Assembly: GCA_016718605.1 (NCBI GenBank)
Contig: JADKCY010000003.1
Span: forward strand, 124,001-188,000
Length of the DNA stretch: 64,000 nucleotides
From: Lysobacterales bacterium
Lineage (GTDB): Bacteria > Pseudomonadota > Gammaproteobacteria > Xanthomonadales > Xanthomonadaceae
Reading direction: 5' to 3'
Shown: positions 24,885 to 32,909 of the stretch, in pieces
How the letters are laid out: every line of letters begins with the position of its first letter
Numbering within the stretch: the stretch's first letter is position 1
Translations under genes and position numbers: made by a program
The notes under the pieces: model-generated
Databases searched by the model: none
What the model was told of the DNA's origin: nothing
The model's input: the letters and a program-made list of their open reading frames with translations, nothing else

Positions 24885-25691
24885 TTACTCCTTGCATGTC
24901 AGTGCCGCGAGCGCAGCTTGTAGTTGGCGTTCCAATAGTCCCCGCAAACGCCCGGCACGACGCGCGTCGTAGCGAAACGTCTGCTCGTCCATATAGGTGA
25001 GCTGGGCCACCTCGAGTTGCACGGCATGGATGCCACGTATCGGCTGCCCGTAGTGACGCGTGATGTAGCCCCCCTTGAAACGACCATCGACCACCCAACT
25101 GTAGGCGGATTGCTTGTGCAGACAGTCCACTAGTGCCTGCCGCACGGCAGGCGCACAACTCGCGCCATCCGCGGTGCCAAGGTTGAGGTCGGGTAACCGA
25201 CCCTCGAACAGCATCGGCACCTCACTTCGAATCGAATGCGCCTCCCACAGCAGCACCTGAGGATGCGCGGCGCGTAAGCGCGCGAGTTCGTCACGTAATG
25301 CCGTGTGATAGGGCTGCCAGTAATCGTTGCGGCGCCGTGCCAACTCATCGGCATCGGGTTCGCGCCCGGGCCGATACAGCGGCTCACCCGCAAACGTGAC
25401 CAAGGGACACAAACCGGTTTCGACTCGCCCCGGATACAAGGCGCTGCCATCCGCAGGCCGGTTGAGATCGACCACGTAACGCGAGTAGCCGGGCACCAGC
25501 AGCGAGGCCCCCAAGGCCGCCGCAAACTCATACAGAGTGGCGATATGCCAGTCGGTGTCCGGTACGCCACGCGCACTGTCACGGAACTCGTCACGCAATC
25601 GCGCAGGGATCGCAGTGCCGTCATGCGGCATGCTGATCAGCAACGGCAATTGCCCCTCGTGCAAACGAAAAACCGGTGGCTCGGCAGGCAT
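24885..25691 (-). CDS. N-formylglutamate amidohydrolase (HutG-like)
   Basis: 268-aa member of the N-formylglutamate deformylase family. Seen: LISMPHDGTAIPARL at the N-terminus (metal-binding His), DTDWHIATLYEFA, RYVVDLNRPADG, LLWEAHSIRSEVP and a C-terminal QLEVAQLTYMDE. It would release formate and glutamate in histidine breakdown, but no other hut gene is nearby, so the substrate may differ. ATG 25691 has GAGGAG 5 nt upstream. Third gene of the TraB-oxidase-HutG-DUF5706 unit. Confidence 0.88.
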   Translation of the reverse strand: MPAEPPVFRLHEGQLPLLISMPHDGTAIPARLRDEFRDSARGVPDTDWHIATLYEFAAALGASLLVPGYSRYVVDLNRPADGSALYPGRVETGLCPLVTFAGEPLYRPGREPDADELARRRNDYWQPYHTALRDELARLRAAHPQVLLWEAHSIRSEVPMLFEGRLPDLNLGTADGASCAPAVRQALVDCLHKQSAYSWVVDGRFKGGYITRHYGQPIRGIHAVQLEVAQLTYMDEQTFRYDARRAGRLRGLLERQLQAALAALTCKE

Positions 25692-25736
25692 GAATTCTCC
25701 TCAATGCGCAAACAGACTCAGCGCCGGATTGTGCGC

Positions 25737-27002
25737 TCAGCGCGAGAATCGGGTCGGGTCGAACGGTGTCGGGTCCACCACTGGTGTGCGCCCACAAATC
25801 AGATCCGCCAACAGGTGCCCCGTCACCGCCGACATGCTGACTCCCATCATGCCGTGTCCGCACGCCAACCAGAGTCCGCGTCGATCCGGCACCGCACCCA
25901 GCAGGGGCAAATCGTCCCAAGTCATTGGTCGCCAGCCATACCATTCCTCGCGCAATTCCTCCCCGACGGGCATGTGCAGATACTCACCTGCGCCGCGAAT
26001 CAAGGCGTCCAATCGGACGCGATTGAGCGAACGGTCGTAACCACTGAATTCCATCGTACTGCCGAGTCGGAACCCACTCTCCCAAGTCGTGACGCAGACC
26101 GAGCGTTCTTTGAGCACCAGCGGACGACTGGGCACCAACGGTGGCCGCGACCAGGTGATCGAATAACCTTTGCCCGGTTGAATCGGCAGACGCAGGCCCA
26201 GGTTGCGCGCAAACAAGGGCGACCAAGCCCCGGTTGCCAGCACAACATCGCGTGCTGCACGTCTCCCTTGCAGCGTGTGAATGGCACAGACCTGCCCAGC
26301 CGATGTCTCCACACGGCATAGTTCGACTCCGCACTCGATCACGCCACCCAACGCCTCGACACAGCGCTGCAACTCCGCCAGATAGCGATCCGGGCGCAGA
26401 TGGCAATCGTCCGGAAACGTGATGCCGCCTGCCACGCCCGACTTCAGGGCCGGCTCTTGTGATTCCAGTCGGGCGCCATCAATGACCTCATTGGCAATGC
26501 CCATCGACTGCAGCGCAGGAAGTTCGTCGAGATATTCCTGCAACAAAGACGCTTCGCGAAACACATAGGTCAGGCCGGTTTGCGCGTACTCGCACTGCAG
26601 ACCTTCACGAGCAATCAGTTCGCGCAACAGACTTTGCGAGGCATTCAAAAGACTTGCCCGATGACGCGTTGAGGACTGCCAATCACGCGCATTGCAACGC
26701 GCGGCAAAGTGCAGTAGCCACGCCCACAGCGCGGGGTCGAGGCGCGGCCGGATGTACAACGGCGCATCTGGTTTGCGCATCCAGCGCACCGCTTTGCGCA
26801 ACACACCCGGCGCGGCCAATGGCGGCGCGTGGCTGGGCGTCAACGTTCCGCAGTTGCCATGCGAAGCGCCAGCGCCCACGTGGCTGCGTTCCAACACGCG
26901 CACCGAACGTCCTGCACGCAGCAGCGCCAGCGCAACCGACAGACCGATCACGCCGCCGCCAATGACCAGCACGTCGTCGCCTTCTGTTTGGGCTGGCTGC
27001 AC
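25737..27002 (-). CDS. FAD-dependent D-amino-acid dehydrogenase-like oxidoreductase (DadA/LhpB type)
   Basis: 421-aa DAO-family flavoprotein. N-terminal GxGxxG in VLVIGGGVIGLSVALAL, followed by the family motif GASHGNCGTLTPSHAPPLA. The C-terminal FAD part has the WYGWRPMTWDDLPLLG stretch and GHGMMGVSMSAVTG. The GNCG and DDLPLLG patterns fit DadA and D-hydroxyproline dehydrogenase LhpB equally. GTG 27002 with GAGG 6 nt upstream is preferred over TTG 27014. It begins 14 nt after the TraB gene. Confidence 0.86.
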   Translation of the reverse strand: MQPAQTEGDDVLVIGGGVIGLSVALALLRAGRSVRVLERSHVGAGASHGNCGTLTPSHAPPLAAPGVLRKAVRWMRKPDAPLYIRPRLDPALWAWLLHFAARCNARDWQSSTRHRASLLNASQSLLRELIAREGLQCEYAQTGLTYVFREASLLQEYLDELPALQSMGIANEVIDGARLESQEPALKSGVAGGITFPDDCHLRPDRYLAELQRCVEALGGVIECGVELCRVETSAGQVCAIHTLQGRRAARDVVLATGAWSPLFARNLGLRLPIQPGKGYSITWSRPPLVPSRPLVLKERSVCVTTWESGFRLGSTMEFSGYDRSLNRVRLDALIRGAGEYLHMPVGEELREEWYGWRPMTWDDLPLLGAVPDRRGLWLACGHGMMGVSMSAVTGHLLADLICGRTPVVDPTPFDPTRFSR

Positions 27003-27016
27003 GAGCGACCTCAAGC

Positions 27017-27901
27017 TCAGTCGATCGCTTGCACGCGATCAACGGTGATGCCCTGCTTCTGCAACAACGCCACCACGCCGCTGTCACCCAGCAAATGCAA
27101 CGCGCCGACAATCACCAGATGGTTCTGGTCAGTCGCCAGCATCGTCTGCACCTGCGGCAGCCACTTGAGATTGCGCTCATCAGCCAGCAGGCGCGCGCTG
27201 ACTGGCGTCTGCTCGGTCATCTCACGCACCATCTCCGCCTCCACAGTTCGCGTGTCACCCGCACGCCAAGCTTCATACAGCGTGTCGAACTTCGCACGCA
27301 TCTCTGCTGCCGGTTTGAGTGCTTCGCCCAACGAGTAAATCTGTTCGTCCATCGGCGCGCCGGCCAACGCAGCCAATTGATCATCGATGGTCTCCAAGCC
27401 ACGAGTGGATCTGCCATCTGCTTGAGCGCGCTGCATGAAATGCATGTCCAGACCGAGGGTTGGATCAAATCCTGCCTGCACGACCATCATCACCGACATG
27501 TTCAGCGCCAGATACCACGGCTGCAATGCATCCGAGCTGGCGACCGCCGCTTCACCGCCCATGAAGGCTGCCAACTTTTGCTCGATATCGTCCGGCAAAA
27601 CTTCGCGCAAGGTACGTCCATCGCTGAACTTGGCCGCCTGCAAAAACTTGCCCTGCACACCCGGATCCTGCATGGCTTCAGGTGGCAATTCGAAGACGAT
27701 GACTTCGGCATCCGCATAGGCCGCTTCCACCGACGTATCCAGCGGGTAATCCTGCGCCTTCAACATGTGGAACGAGCCGAGCAAATAGACGCTGCTATCG
27801 GCATCGCTCAACTTCCAGAGCAGCGGCACTGGCGGCTTGGCCATCGCCAAGCAGGACGTCAATAACAGGCCCAGCAGACCCAATACACCCCACGTACGCA
27901 T
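27017..27901 (-). CDS. TraB/GumN family lipoprotein
   Basis: 294-aa protein. The signal peptide ends in a lipobox LTSC (Cys about 17), so it is probably an outer- or inner-membrane lipoprotein. The rest is a TraB/GumN domain: LWKLSDADSSVYLLGSFHML, FELPPEA, a middle ETIDDQL segment, and the C-terminal LVIVGALHLLGDSGVVALL. Some TraB-family proteins (TIKI) are metalloproteases; the GSFH and GALH histidines match the proposed metal site. ATG 27901 has GGAGAG 7 nt upstream. First gene of a four-gene operon. Confidence 0.9.
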   Translation of the reverse strand: MRTWGVLGLLGLLLTSCLAMAKPPVPLLWKLSDADSSVYLLGSFHMLKAQDYPLDTSVEAAYADAEVIVFELPPEAMQDPGVQGKFLQAAKFSDGRTLREVLPDDIEQKLAAFMGGEAAVASSDALQPWYLALNMSVMMVVQAGFDPTLGLDMHFMQRAQADGRSTRGLETIDDQLAALAGAPMDEQIYSLGEALKPAAEMRAKFDTLYEAWRAGDTRTVEAEMVREMTEQTPVSARLLADERNLKWLPQVQTMLATDQNHLVIVGALHLLGDSGVVALLQKQGITVDRVQAID

Positions 27902-28070
27902 TCGAACACTCTCCAGACATCGGCAGGGATTGCTGCCCTCGGCACATTGTCTGCGATGCGTGCGCGAAACTCACGCGAAGTCGATCCGCACGCGTGCGGC
28001 GCTTGAGTTTCTGCCGCAGCGCCGCCAATGTGGTGGCTTCGCGTCAAGACGCCTGTCGAATTTACCCGCC

Positions 28071-29840
28071 ATGAGCGAGACACCCAAGTCCAAACGCGCC
28101 AGCCTCAGTACCGCCGCGCCACTCAAACGCCTGTGGCCGTTCGTTCGACCGTATCGCGGCCTGGTCGCGCTATGGCTGGGATTTCTGGCGCTGTCCAGCA
28201 CGGCAACCTTAAGTCTGCCGGTCGCGGTACGTTTCATGATTGATCGCGGATTTGGCGGCAATGATCCATCGGCGGTGGATCGCTGGTTTCTCGGCCTGAT
28301 GGCGGTCGCGGTGTTGCTGGGTCTGGCGACCGCTGGGCGCTTCTACTTTGTCAGCCTGCTGGGCGAGAAAGTCATCGCCGATCTGCGTAAAACCTTGTAC
28401 GCGCACCTGCTGCGGCTCGACATGGCCTTTTTCGAACGCACGCGCGCAGGCGAACTGGTGTCACGACTTTCAGCGGATACCGAACTGCTGCGCAGCGTGG
28501 TGGGCAGCTCGGCCTCGGTGGCCTTGCGCAGCACAATCACCTTGCTCGGCAGCGCTGCTGCATTGGCGTGGACCAGTCCGCGATTGGCGGGGTTCGCGCT
28601 GATCGGCATTCCGCTGATCGTGCTGCCCATTGTGGTGTTCGGCCGGGGTGTGGCCAAGCGCTCACGCGCCAGCCAAGACCGCGTGGCAGACGCCAATGCG
28701 CGCGCCAGTGAAACCCTCGGTGCCATCCACACGGTGCAGAGCTATGCACGCGAGAACCATGAGTCCAACCGATTTTCAGACGCCGTGCAGATCGCCTTGC
28801 ATGCCGCACGCTCACGCATCGGCATGCAGGCTGCGCTGACCGCGACCGTCATTGTGGTCATCTTCGGCGCCATCACGGCGGTGCTGTGGGTCGGCGCCAA
28901 GGACGTCATCGCAGGCACCATGACGGCAGGCGCACTCAGTCAATTCGTGCTGTACGCCATGCTCGGCGCAGGTTCAGCCGGTGCCCTGAGTGAAGTCTGG
29001 AGCGAGGTGCAGCGCGCTGCCGGAGGCATGCAGCGCATCGAGGAACTGCTGGCCGAAACTCCCAGCATCACCGCACCGACACAGCCCAGCCCCCTGCCTC
29101 TGCCAGTGCGTGGCGAGATTCGCTTCGACGCGGTGAGTTTTCGCTATCCCTCGCGCCCGGATCAGGCGGCGCTGGATGATTTCTCGCTGCACATCCAACC
29201 CGGTGAAACCGTCGCACTGGTCGGCCCCTCCGGCGCGGGTAAGAGCACCGTCCTGCAAATGCTGCTGCGCTTTCACGACCCAGCCTCGGGGCGCATTTGC
29301 GTGGATGGCATCGATTTGCGCAGTCTGGATCCTGCCGCGCTGCGCGAACAGATCGCCTTGGTTCCACAGGACCCGTTGCTGTTCGCCGCCGATGCGCTGG
29401 AAAACCTGCGCTATGGTCGACTTCTGGCCAGCCCAGACGACGTCACTGCTGCCGCACGCAGCGCCGAAGCGCACGAGTTTCTCAGTGCGCTACCCGAGGG
29501 CTATCAGAGCTTTCTGGGCGAACGGGGCGTGCGCCTTTCGGGAGGACAACAGCAGCGTCTGGTCATTGCCCGCGCGCTGTTGAAGGACGCACCGATCCTG
29601 CTGTTGGACGAGGCCACCAGCGCTCTGGACGCGCAAAGTGAGCGCGCCATCCAGCAGGCGCTCGAGCGCCTGATGCAAGGCCGCACCACCTTGGTCATCG
29701 CCCATCGGCTGGCCACCGTACGTCGCGCCGACCGCATCATCGTCATGGACCACGGACGAATCGTCGCACAAGGAACGCACGACGACTTGATGGCGGAAGG
29801 CGGGTTGTATGCGGAGTTGGCGCGCCTGCAGTTTGCATGA
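28071..29840 (+). CDS. ABC exporter, fused permease-ATPase (MsbA-like subfamily B)
   Basis: 589-aa half-transporter expected to homodimerise. Residues 20-320 form the six-helix exporter domain; 350-585 the ATPase with Walker A GPSGAGKST, Q-loop LVPQDPLLF, signature LSGGQQQR, Walker B ILLLDEATSALD and H-loop IAHRLATV, all intact. Substrate cannot be inferred; lipid, drug or peptide export are all possible. ATG 28071 is used; the open frame extends to 27837 but that part overlaps the divergent TraB promoter region. No accessory gene is attached. Confidence 0.92.
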   Translation: MSETPKSKRASLSTAAPLKRLWPFVRPYRGLVALWLGFLALSSTATLSLPVAVRFMIDRGFGGNDPSAVDRWFLGLMAVAVLLGLATAGRFYFVSLLGEKVIADLRKTLYAHLLRLDMAFFERTRAGELVSRLSADTELLRSVVGSSASVALRSTITLLGSAAALAWTSPRLAGFALIGIPLIVLPIVVFGRGVAKRSRASQDRVADANARASETLGAIHTVQSYARENHESNRFSDAVQIALHAARSRIGMQAALTATVIVVIFGAITAVLWVGAKDVIAGTMTAGALSQFVLYAMLGAGSAGALSEVWSEVQRAAGGMQRIEELLAETPSITAPTQPSPLPLPVRGEIRFDAVSFRYPSRPDQAALDDFSLHIQPGETVALVGPSGAGKSTVLQMLLRFHDPASGRICVDGIDLRSLDPAALREQIALVPQDPLLFAADALENLRYGRLLASPDDVTAAARSAEAHEFLSALPEGYQSFLGERGVRLSGGQQQRLVIARALLKDAPILLLDEATSALDAQSERAIQQALERLMQGRTTLVIAHRLATVRRADRIIVMDHGRIVAQGTHDDLMAEGGLYAELARLQFA

Positions 29841-29949
29841 CAGCCGTGCGTTGATCGTCCGCACGAGCGCACCGTGGACCCGCGAAAGGCCGACCGGTAA
29901 CCTAATGCCGACTCAGGCAATTTGCCATTGCAACCGAAAAGGATCGCTA

Positions 29950-30840
29950 ATGTCCGTTAGACCGCTATTAGTTGTGCTTCTGTCTCTTCCAGTGGGAAGC
30001 GTCGCTTTCGCGCAACACGCTGAGATTTCGTCGCCAGAACAGACTTTTGTCTATTCCGTACAACCGTTGAACCCCGCCGCCGGGCAGTTTCCGGAAGGAG
30101 TCAACTGCGGCACCGTCATCGTTGATAACGGATCTGCCGTCAACTCACCTGGCAGCGGGCCCGCCGGAGCCGACCAGAGCGTTTTGCAGGACACCGCCCT
30201 TGGCCTGGGCTCCTTCGGCTTCAGTCACTCGTCCGCCGGCGCATTCCGGGTTGCCGATCAGTTCACCGTGGGTACCAACGCCACTCTGCGCTGTATCACC
30301 CTGTATGCATATCAGACTGGTTCAACGACAGCGTCCACCATAACCTCGGTCAATCTGCGGATTTGGAATGGTGTCCCCGGTTCCATGGGAAGTTCCGTCG
30401 TGTTTGGCGACACGACAACCAATCGTTTGTTGTTTTCGCAATGGTCGAACGCCTATCGCACATTGCAATCATCCCCCGGCGATACCACTCGCCCCATCAT
30501 GGAGCAGGTTGTTGATTTAGGAGGGCTATCGCTTCCCGCAGGGACCTACTGGGTCGATTGGCAGACCGGCGGGACTCTGGCTTCGGGGCCTTGGGCACCG
30601 CCAATTACGATCACAGGTCAGGCAGTCACTGGTGATGCGTTGCAATTCGACGGTTCAGCTTGGAACACAATGGTCGATGGGACTAATCAGCAGGGCCTTC
30701 CGTTCCAAATCCGGGGTAGCGTTCTGCCCACGCCCGTGCCACAGCCGAGCGTCATCCCTTCCAATACGACACTTGGCTTGACATTGCTTGCGCTGCTGGC
30801 GGGAATGGCCGCGTTCCTGCAGTTCCGCAGCCGACGCTAA
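29950..30840 (+). CDS. Secreted protein with IPTL-CTERM-type sorting signal
   Basis: 296-aa exported protein: signal peptide (LLVVLLSLPVGSVAFAQ), an extracellular beta-rich body with many Gly/Ser/Thr, two internal cysteines (VNCGT, LRCIT), and a C-terminal tripartite tail VIPSNTTLGLTLLALLAG plus a basic end (FRSRR). That tail is a divergent form of the IPTL-CTERM signal, recognised by exosortase/archaeosortase-type enzymes. The body matches nothing I recognise. ATG 29950 has AAGGA 8 nt upstream, and a terminator follows. No exosortase gene is in the window. Confidence 0.8.
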   Translation: MSVRPLLVVLLSLPVGSVAFAQHAEISSPEQTFVYSVQPLNPAAGQFPEGVNCGTVIVDNGSAVNSPGSGPAGADQSVLQDTALGLGSFGFSHSSAGAFRVADQFTVGTNATLRCITLYAYQTGSTTASTITSVNLRIWNGVPGSMGSSVVFGDTTTNRLLFSQWSNAYRTLQSSPGDTTRPIMEQVVDLGGLSLPAGTYWVDWQTGGTLASGPWAPPITITGQAVTGDALQFDGSAWNTMVDGTNQQGLPFQIRGSVLPTPVPQPSVIPSNTTLGLTLLALLAGMAAFLQFRSRR

Positions 30841-30861
30841 GACTAAGCTGACGGATCGACC

Positions 30862-30898
30862 GAGCGCCCAGTCGCCTGCGGCTGGGCGTTCGCTTTTT
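30862..30898 (+). terminator. Intrinsic terminator after the IPTL-CTERM gene
   Basis: Ten-bp stem with one wobble: GAGCGCCCAG (30862-30871) and CTGGGCGTTC (30882-30891), with a 10-nt loop, followed by TTTTT at 30894-30898. Confidence 0.85.
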
Positions 30899-30959
30899 GA
30901 CATCCGGCACGCAATCCCTCGCCAAACTCACAACTTTTGTTTTAGCCTTCGCTTGCACG

Positions 30960-32252
30960 GTGAACCCGCCCAAGCCGGCAGGGCAACTTGAACACCATGG
31001 ATTTCCATTGGCCCATCAGCAGACATGGTCCCGCAGCCTGGTCTTCGCCATCAGCGCCGCCGCATTGATCGTCACCTTGAGCATGGGCGTACGGCAGAGC
31101 TTCGGCTTGTTGATGCAGCCGATTGGCCGTGAACTCGGCATTGTGCGAGAGTCGTTTGGTTTTGCCATCGCGCTGCAGAACCTGTTGTTCGGTTTGGCGC
31201 AGCCCTTCATTGGCGGACTGTCAGACCGCTTCGGTACGCGACCCACCCTGATTCTCGGTGCCGTGGTCTATGCCATCGGTCTGGCGGCGGCCGCGCTGGC
31301 TACCGACAGCCAAAGTCTGATGGCCTCGCTTGGGGTGCTGGTGGGGCTGGCACTGAGTGGCACGACCTTCGTTGTCGTGTTGAGTGCCGTCGGGCGCATC
31401 GCCAGTCCCGAGCAACGCAGTGTCGCCTTCGGCATCGTCACCGCCGGTGGCTCGCTTGGGCAGTTTGCCGTGGTACCCCTGTCGCAGGCGCTGATTTCGG
31501 TCTTGCAGTGGCGCGGTGCGCTGTGGGCGCTGTGTTCGCTGATTCTGGTCATCGTGATTGCCGCTTTTGGGCTGCCCGGGCGTCAACGAGAAAACAGCGG
31601 CAGCGTGTTGCCATCGTCCGAAGGTACATTGACGCTCGGTTGCGCGCTTCGCATGGCGAGTCGGCATCGGCACTATTGGCTGCTGAATGGCGGATTCTTT
31701 GTTTGTGGTTTCCACGTCGCCTTTGTCGGCACGCACCTGCCCGCCTTTCTGGTCGATCAGGGGCTCGATGCGCACATTGGTGCTTGGTCGCTCGCCCTGA
31801 TCGGCCTGTTCAATATCCTTGGCAGCTATTTGTTCGGTGTCTGGGGTGGCCGTCATTCGCGGCCCTGGCTGTTGAGTTTTCTGTATGCCAGTCGAGGAAT
31901 CGCGATGGTGATTTTTCTGGCCTTGCCACTCAGCCCGCTTACCGCACTGGCGTTCGCCGCAACCTTCGGTTTTCTTTGGCTGGGCACGGTCCCGCTGACC
32001 AGCGGCGCGGTCGCATCGATGTTCGGCATGAGTCAGCTTTCAACTCTCTACGGGATCGTCTTTCTCAGCCATCAGTTGGGTGCATTTCTCGGTGCCTGGT
32101 GGGCGGGACGATTGTTCGACCAGACTGGCAGCTATCAGCTGATCTGGCTGATCAGCATCGGGCTGGCAGTGATTGCGTCGGTACTCAGCGCGTTGACGCG
32201 CGACCACAGCGCGATGCCGTCCCGGCAAGTACTCTGTGGCAGCAGCGCATGA
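30960..32252 (+). CDS. Major facilitator superfamily transporter
   Basis: About 430-aa MFS permease with twelve predicted helices. The loop 2-3 signature GGLSDRFGTRPTLI and the start ISAAALIVTLSMGVRQSFGLLM resemble the OFA/monocarboxylate-type branch. Substrate unknown. The start is poorly defined. The frame opens at 30897, inside the T-tract of the preceding terminator, so it must begin later; GTG 30960 or TTG 31011 are candidates, none with a good ribosome site. The stop overlaps a 41-aa gene. Confidence 0.88.
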   Translation: MNPPKPAGQLEHHGFPLAHQQTWSRSLVFAISAAALIVTLSMGVRQSFGLLMQPIGRELGIVRESFGFAIALQNLLFGLAQPFIGGLSDRFGTRPTLILGAVVYAIGLAAAALATDSQSLMASLGVLVGLALSGTTFVVVLSAVGRIASPEQRSVAFGIVTAGGSLGQFAVVPLSQALISVLQWRGALWALCSLILVIVIAAFGLPGRQRENSGSVLPSSEGTLTLGCALRMASRHRHYWLLNGGFFVCGFHVAFVGTHLPAFLVDQGLDAHIGAWSLALIGLFNILGSYLFGVWGGRHSRPWLLSFLYASRGIAMVIFLALPLSPLTALAFAATFGFLWLGTVPLTSGAVASMFGMSQLSTLYGIVFLSHQLGAFLGAWWAGRLFDQTGSYQLIWLISIGLAVIASVLSALTRDHSAMPSRQVLCGSSA

Positions 32253-32374
32253 ATCGCAGAGTGTGGTTGATTGGCGTGCTTGCCGCGCTATTGTGTGGTC
32301 TGATCGGCTGGCTGTGGGCGCGTTACGGCAGCGAGGTGTTCCTCAACAACGTGAACGCACTGATGTGCGCCTGA
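32249..32374 (+). CDS. Small single-pass membrane protein, 41 aa
   Basis: Starts at ATG 32249, overlapping the MFS stop (ATGA). Composition: basic start MNRRVW, one hydrophobic helix LIGVLAALLCGLIGWLW, then ARYGSEVFLNNVNALMCA. The overlap and helix make a real coupled gene likely, but no family is certain. Could modulate the upstream transporter (inference). Confidence 0.55.
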   Translation: MNRRVWLIGVLAALLCGLIGWLWARYGSEVFLNNVNALMCA

Positions 32375-32384
32375 GACGCCGTGA

Positions 32385-32828
32385 TCAGGCGGCGCCCAGC
32401 AAACGCCTGTGGTCGACCAGAATGCAGCGATCCTGTACCACATCGATATTCGCCTCACGCAAACGCTCAGCGAACACGTCATTGCGAATACCCAATTGCA
32501 GCCAGACCAGCGCAGGCTTGGCAATCAGAATATCCTCCAGATGCGGCAGCAAGTCGCCGCTGCGCCGGAACACATTGAGGATGTCGATGCCACCCATTAC
32601 ATCCTGTACGCGCCGCGCAACCGGCTCACCAAGTATCTGTTGTGCATCCGGGTAGTAGACCGGCACAGGCATCACCTGATATCCCACCTGTTGCAGATAG
32701 CGCGGCACATCGTAGGCAGGTTGGCCCGCGGCCAACTCAGTCTTGATTCCCAGCACAGCGATACGTCGCGCGCGGGCCAGACGCTCGCGCAACCACGCGT
32801 CGTCACCGCTCAATGAATGCATCGACAT
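32385..32828 (-). CDS. CoA-binding domain protein (YccU-like)
   Basis: 147-aa Rossmann-fold protein with a single CoA-binding domain: RRIAVLGIKTELAAGQPAYDVPRYLQQVGYQVMPV (nucleotide strand and loop), GGIDILNVFRR, LVWLQLGIRND and a CILVDHRRL end near the C-terminus, as in E. coli YccU. Function unknown. ATG 32828 is preceded by AAGGAG and GGGAG. It is separated by 80 nt from comEC upstream. Confidence 0.85.
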   Translation of the reverse strand: MSMHSLSGDDAWLRERLARARRIAVLGIKTELAAGQPAYDVPRYLQQVGYQVMPVPVYYPDAQQILGEPVARRVQDVMGGIDILNVFRRSGDLLPHLEDILIAKPALVWLQLGIRNDVFAERLREANIDVVQDRCILVDHRRLLGAA

Positions 32829-32909
32829 CGCTCCCTGCTCCTTGCACTGTTGTTCCCTTCCGTTTGGCTTATGAACAGTGTGCGCGCTTGGGTGTGTAGT
32901 TGACGTCGT

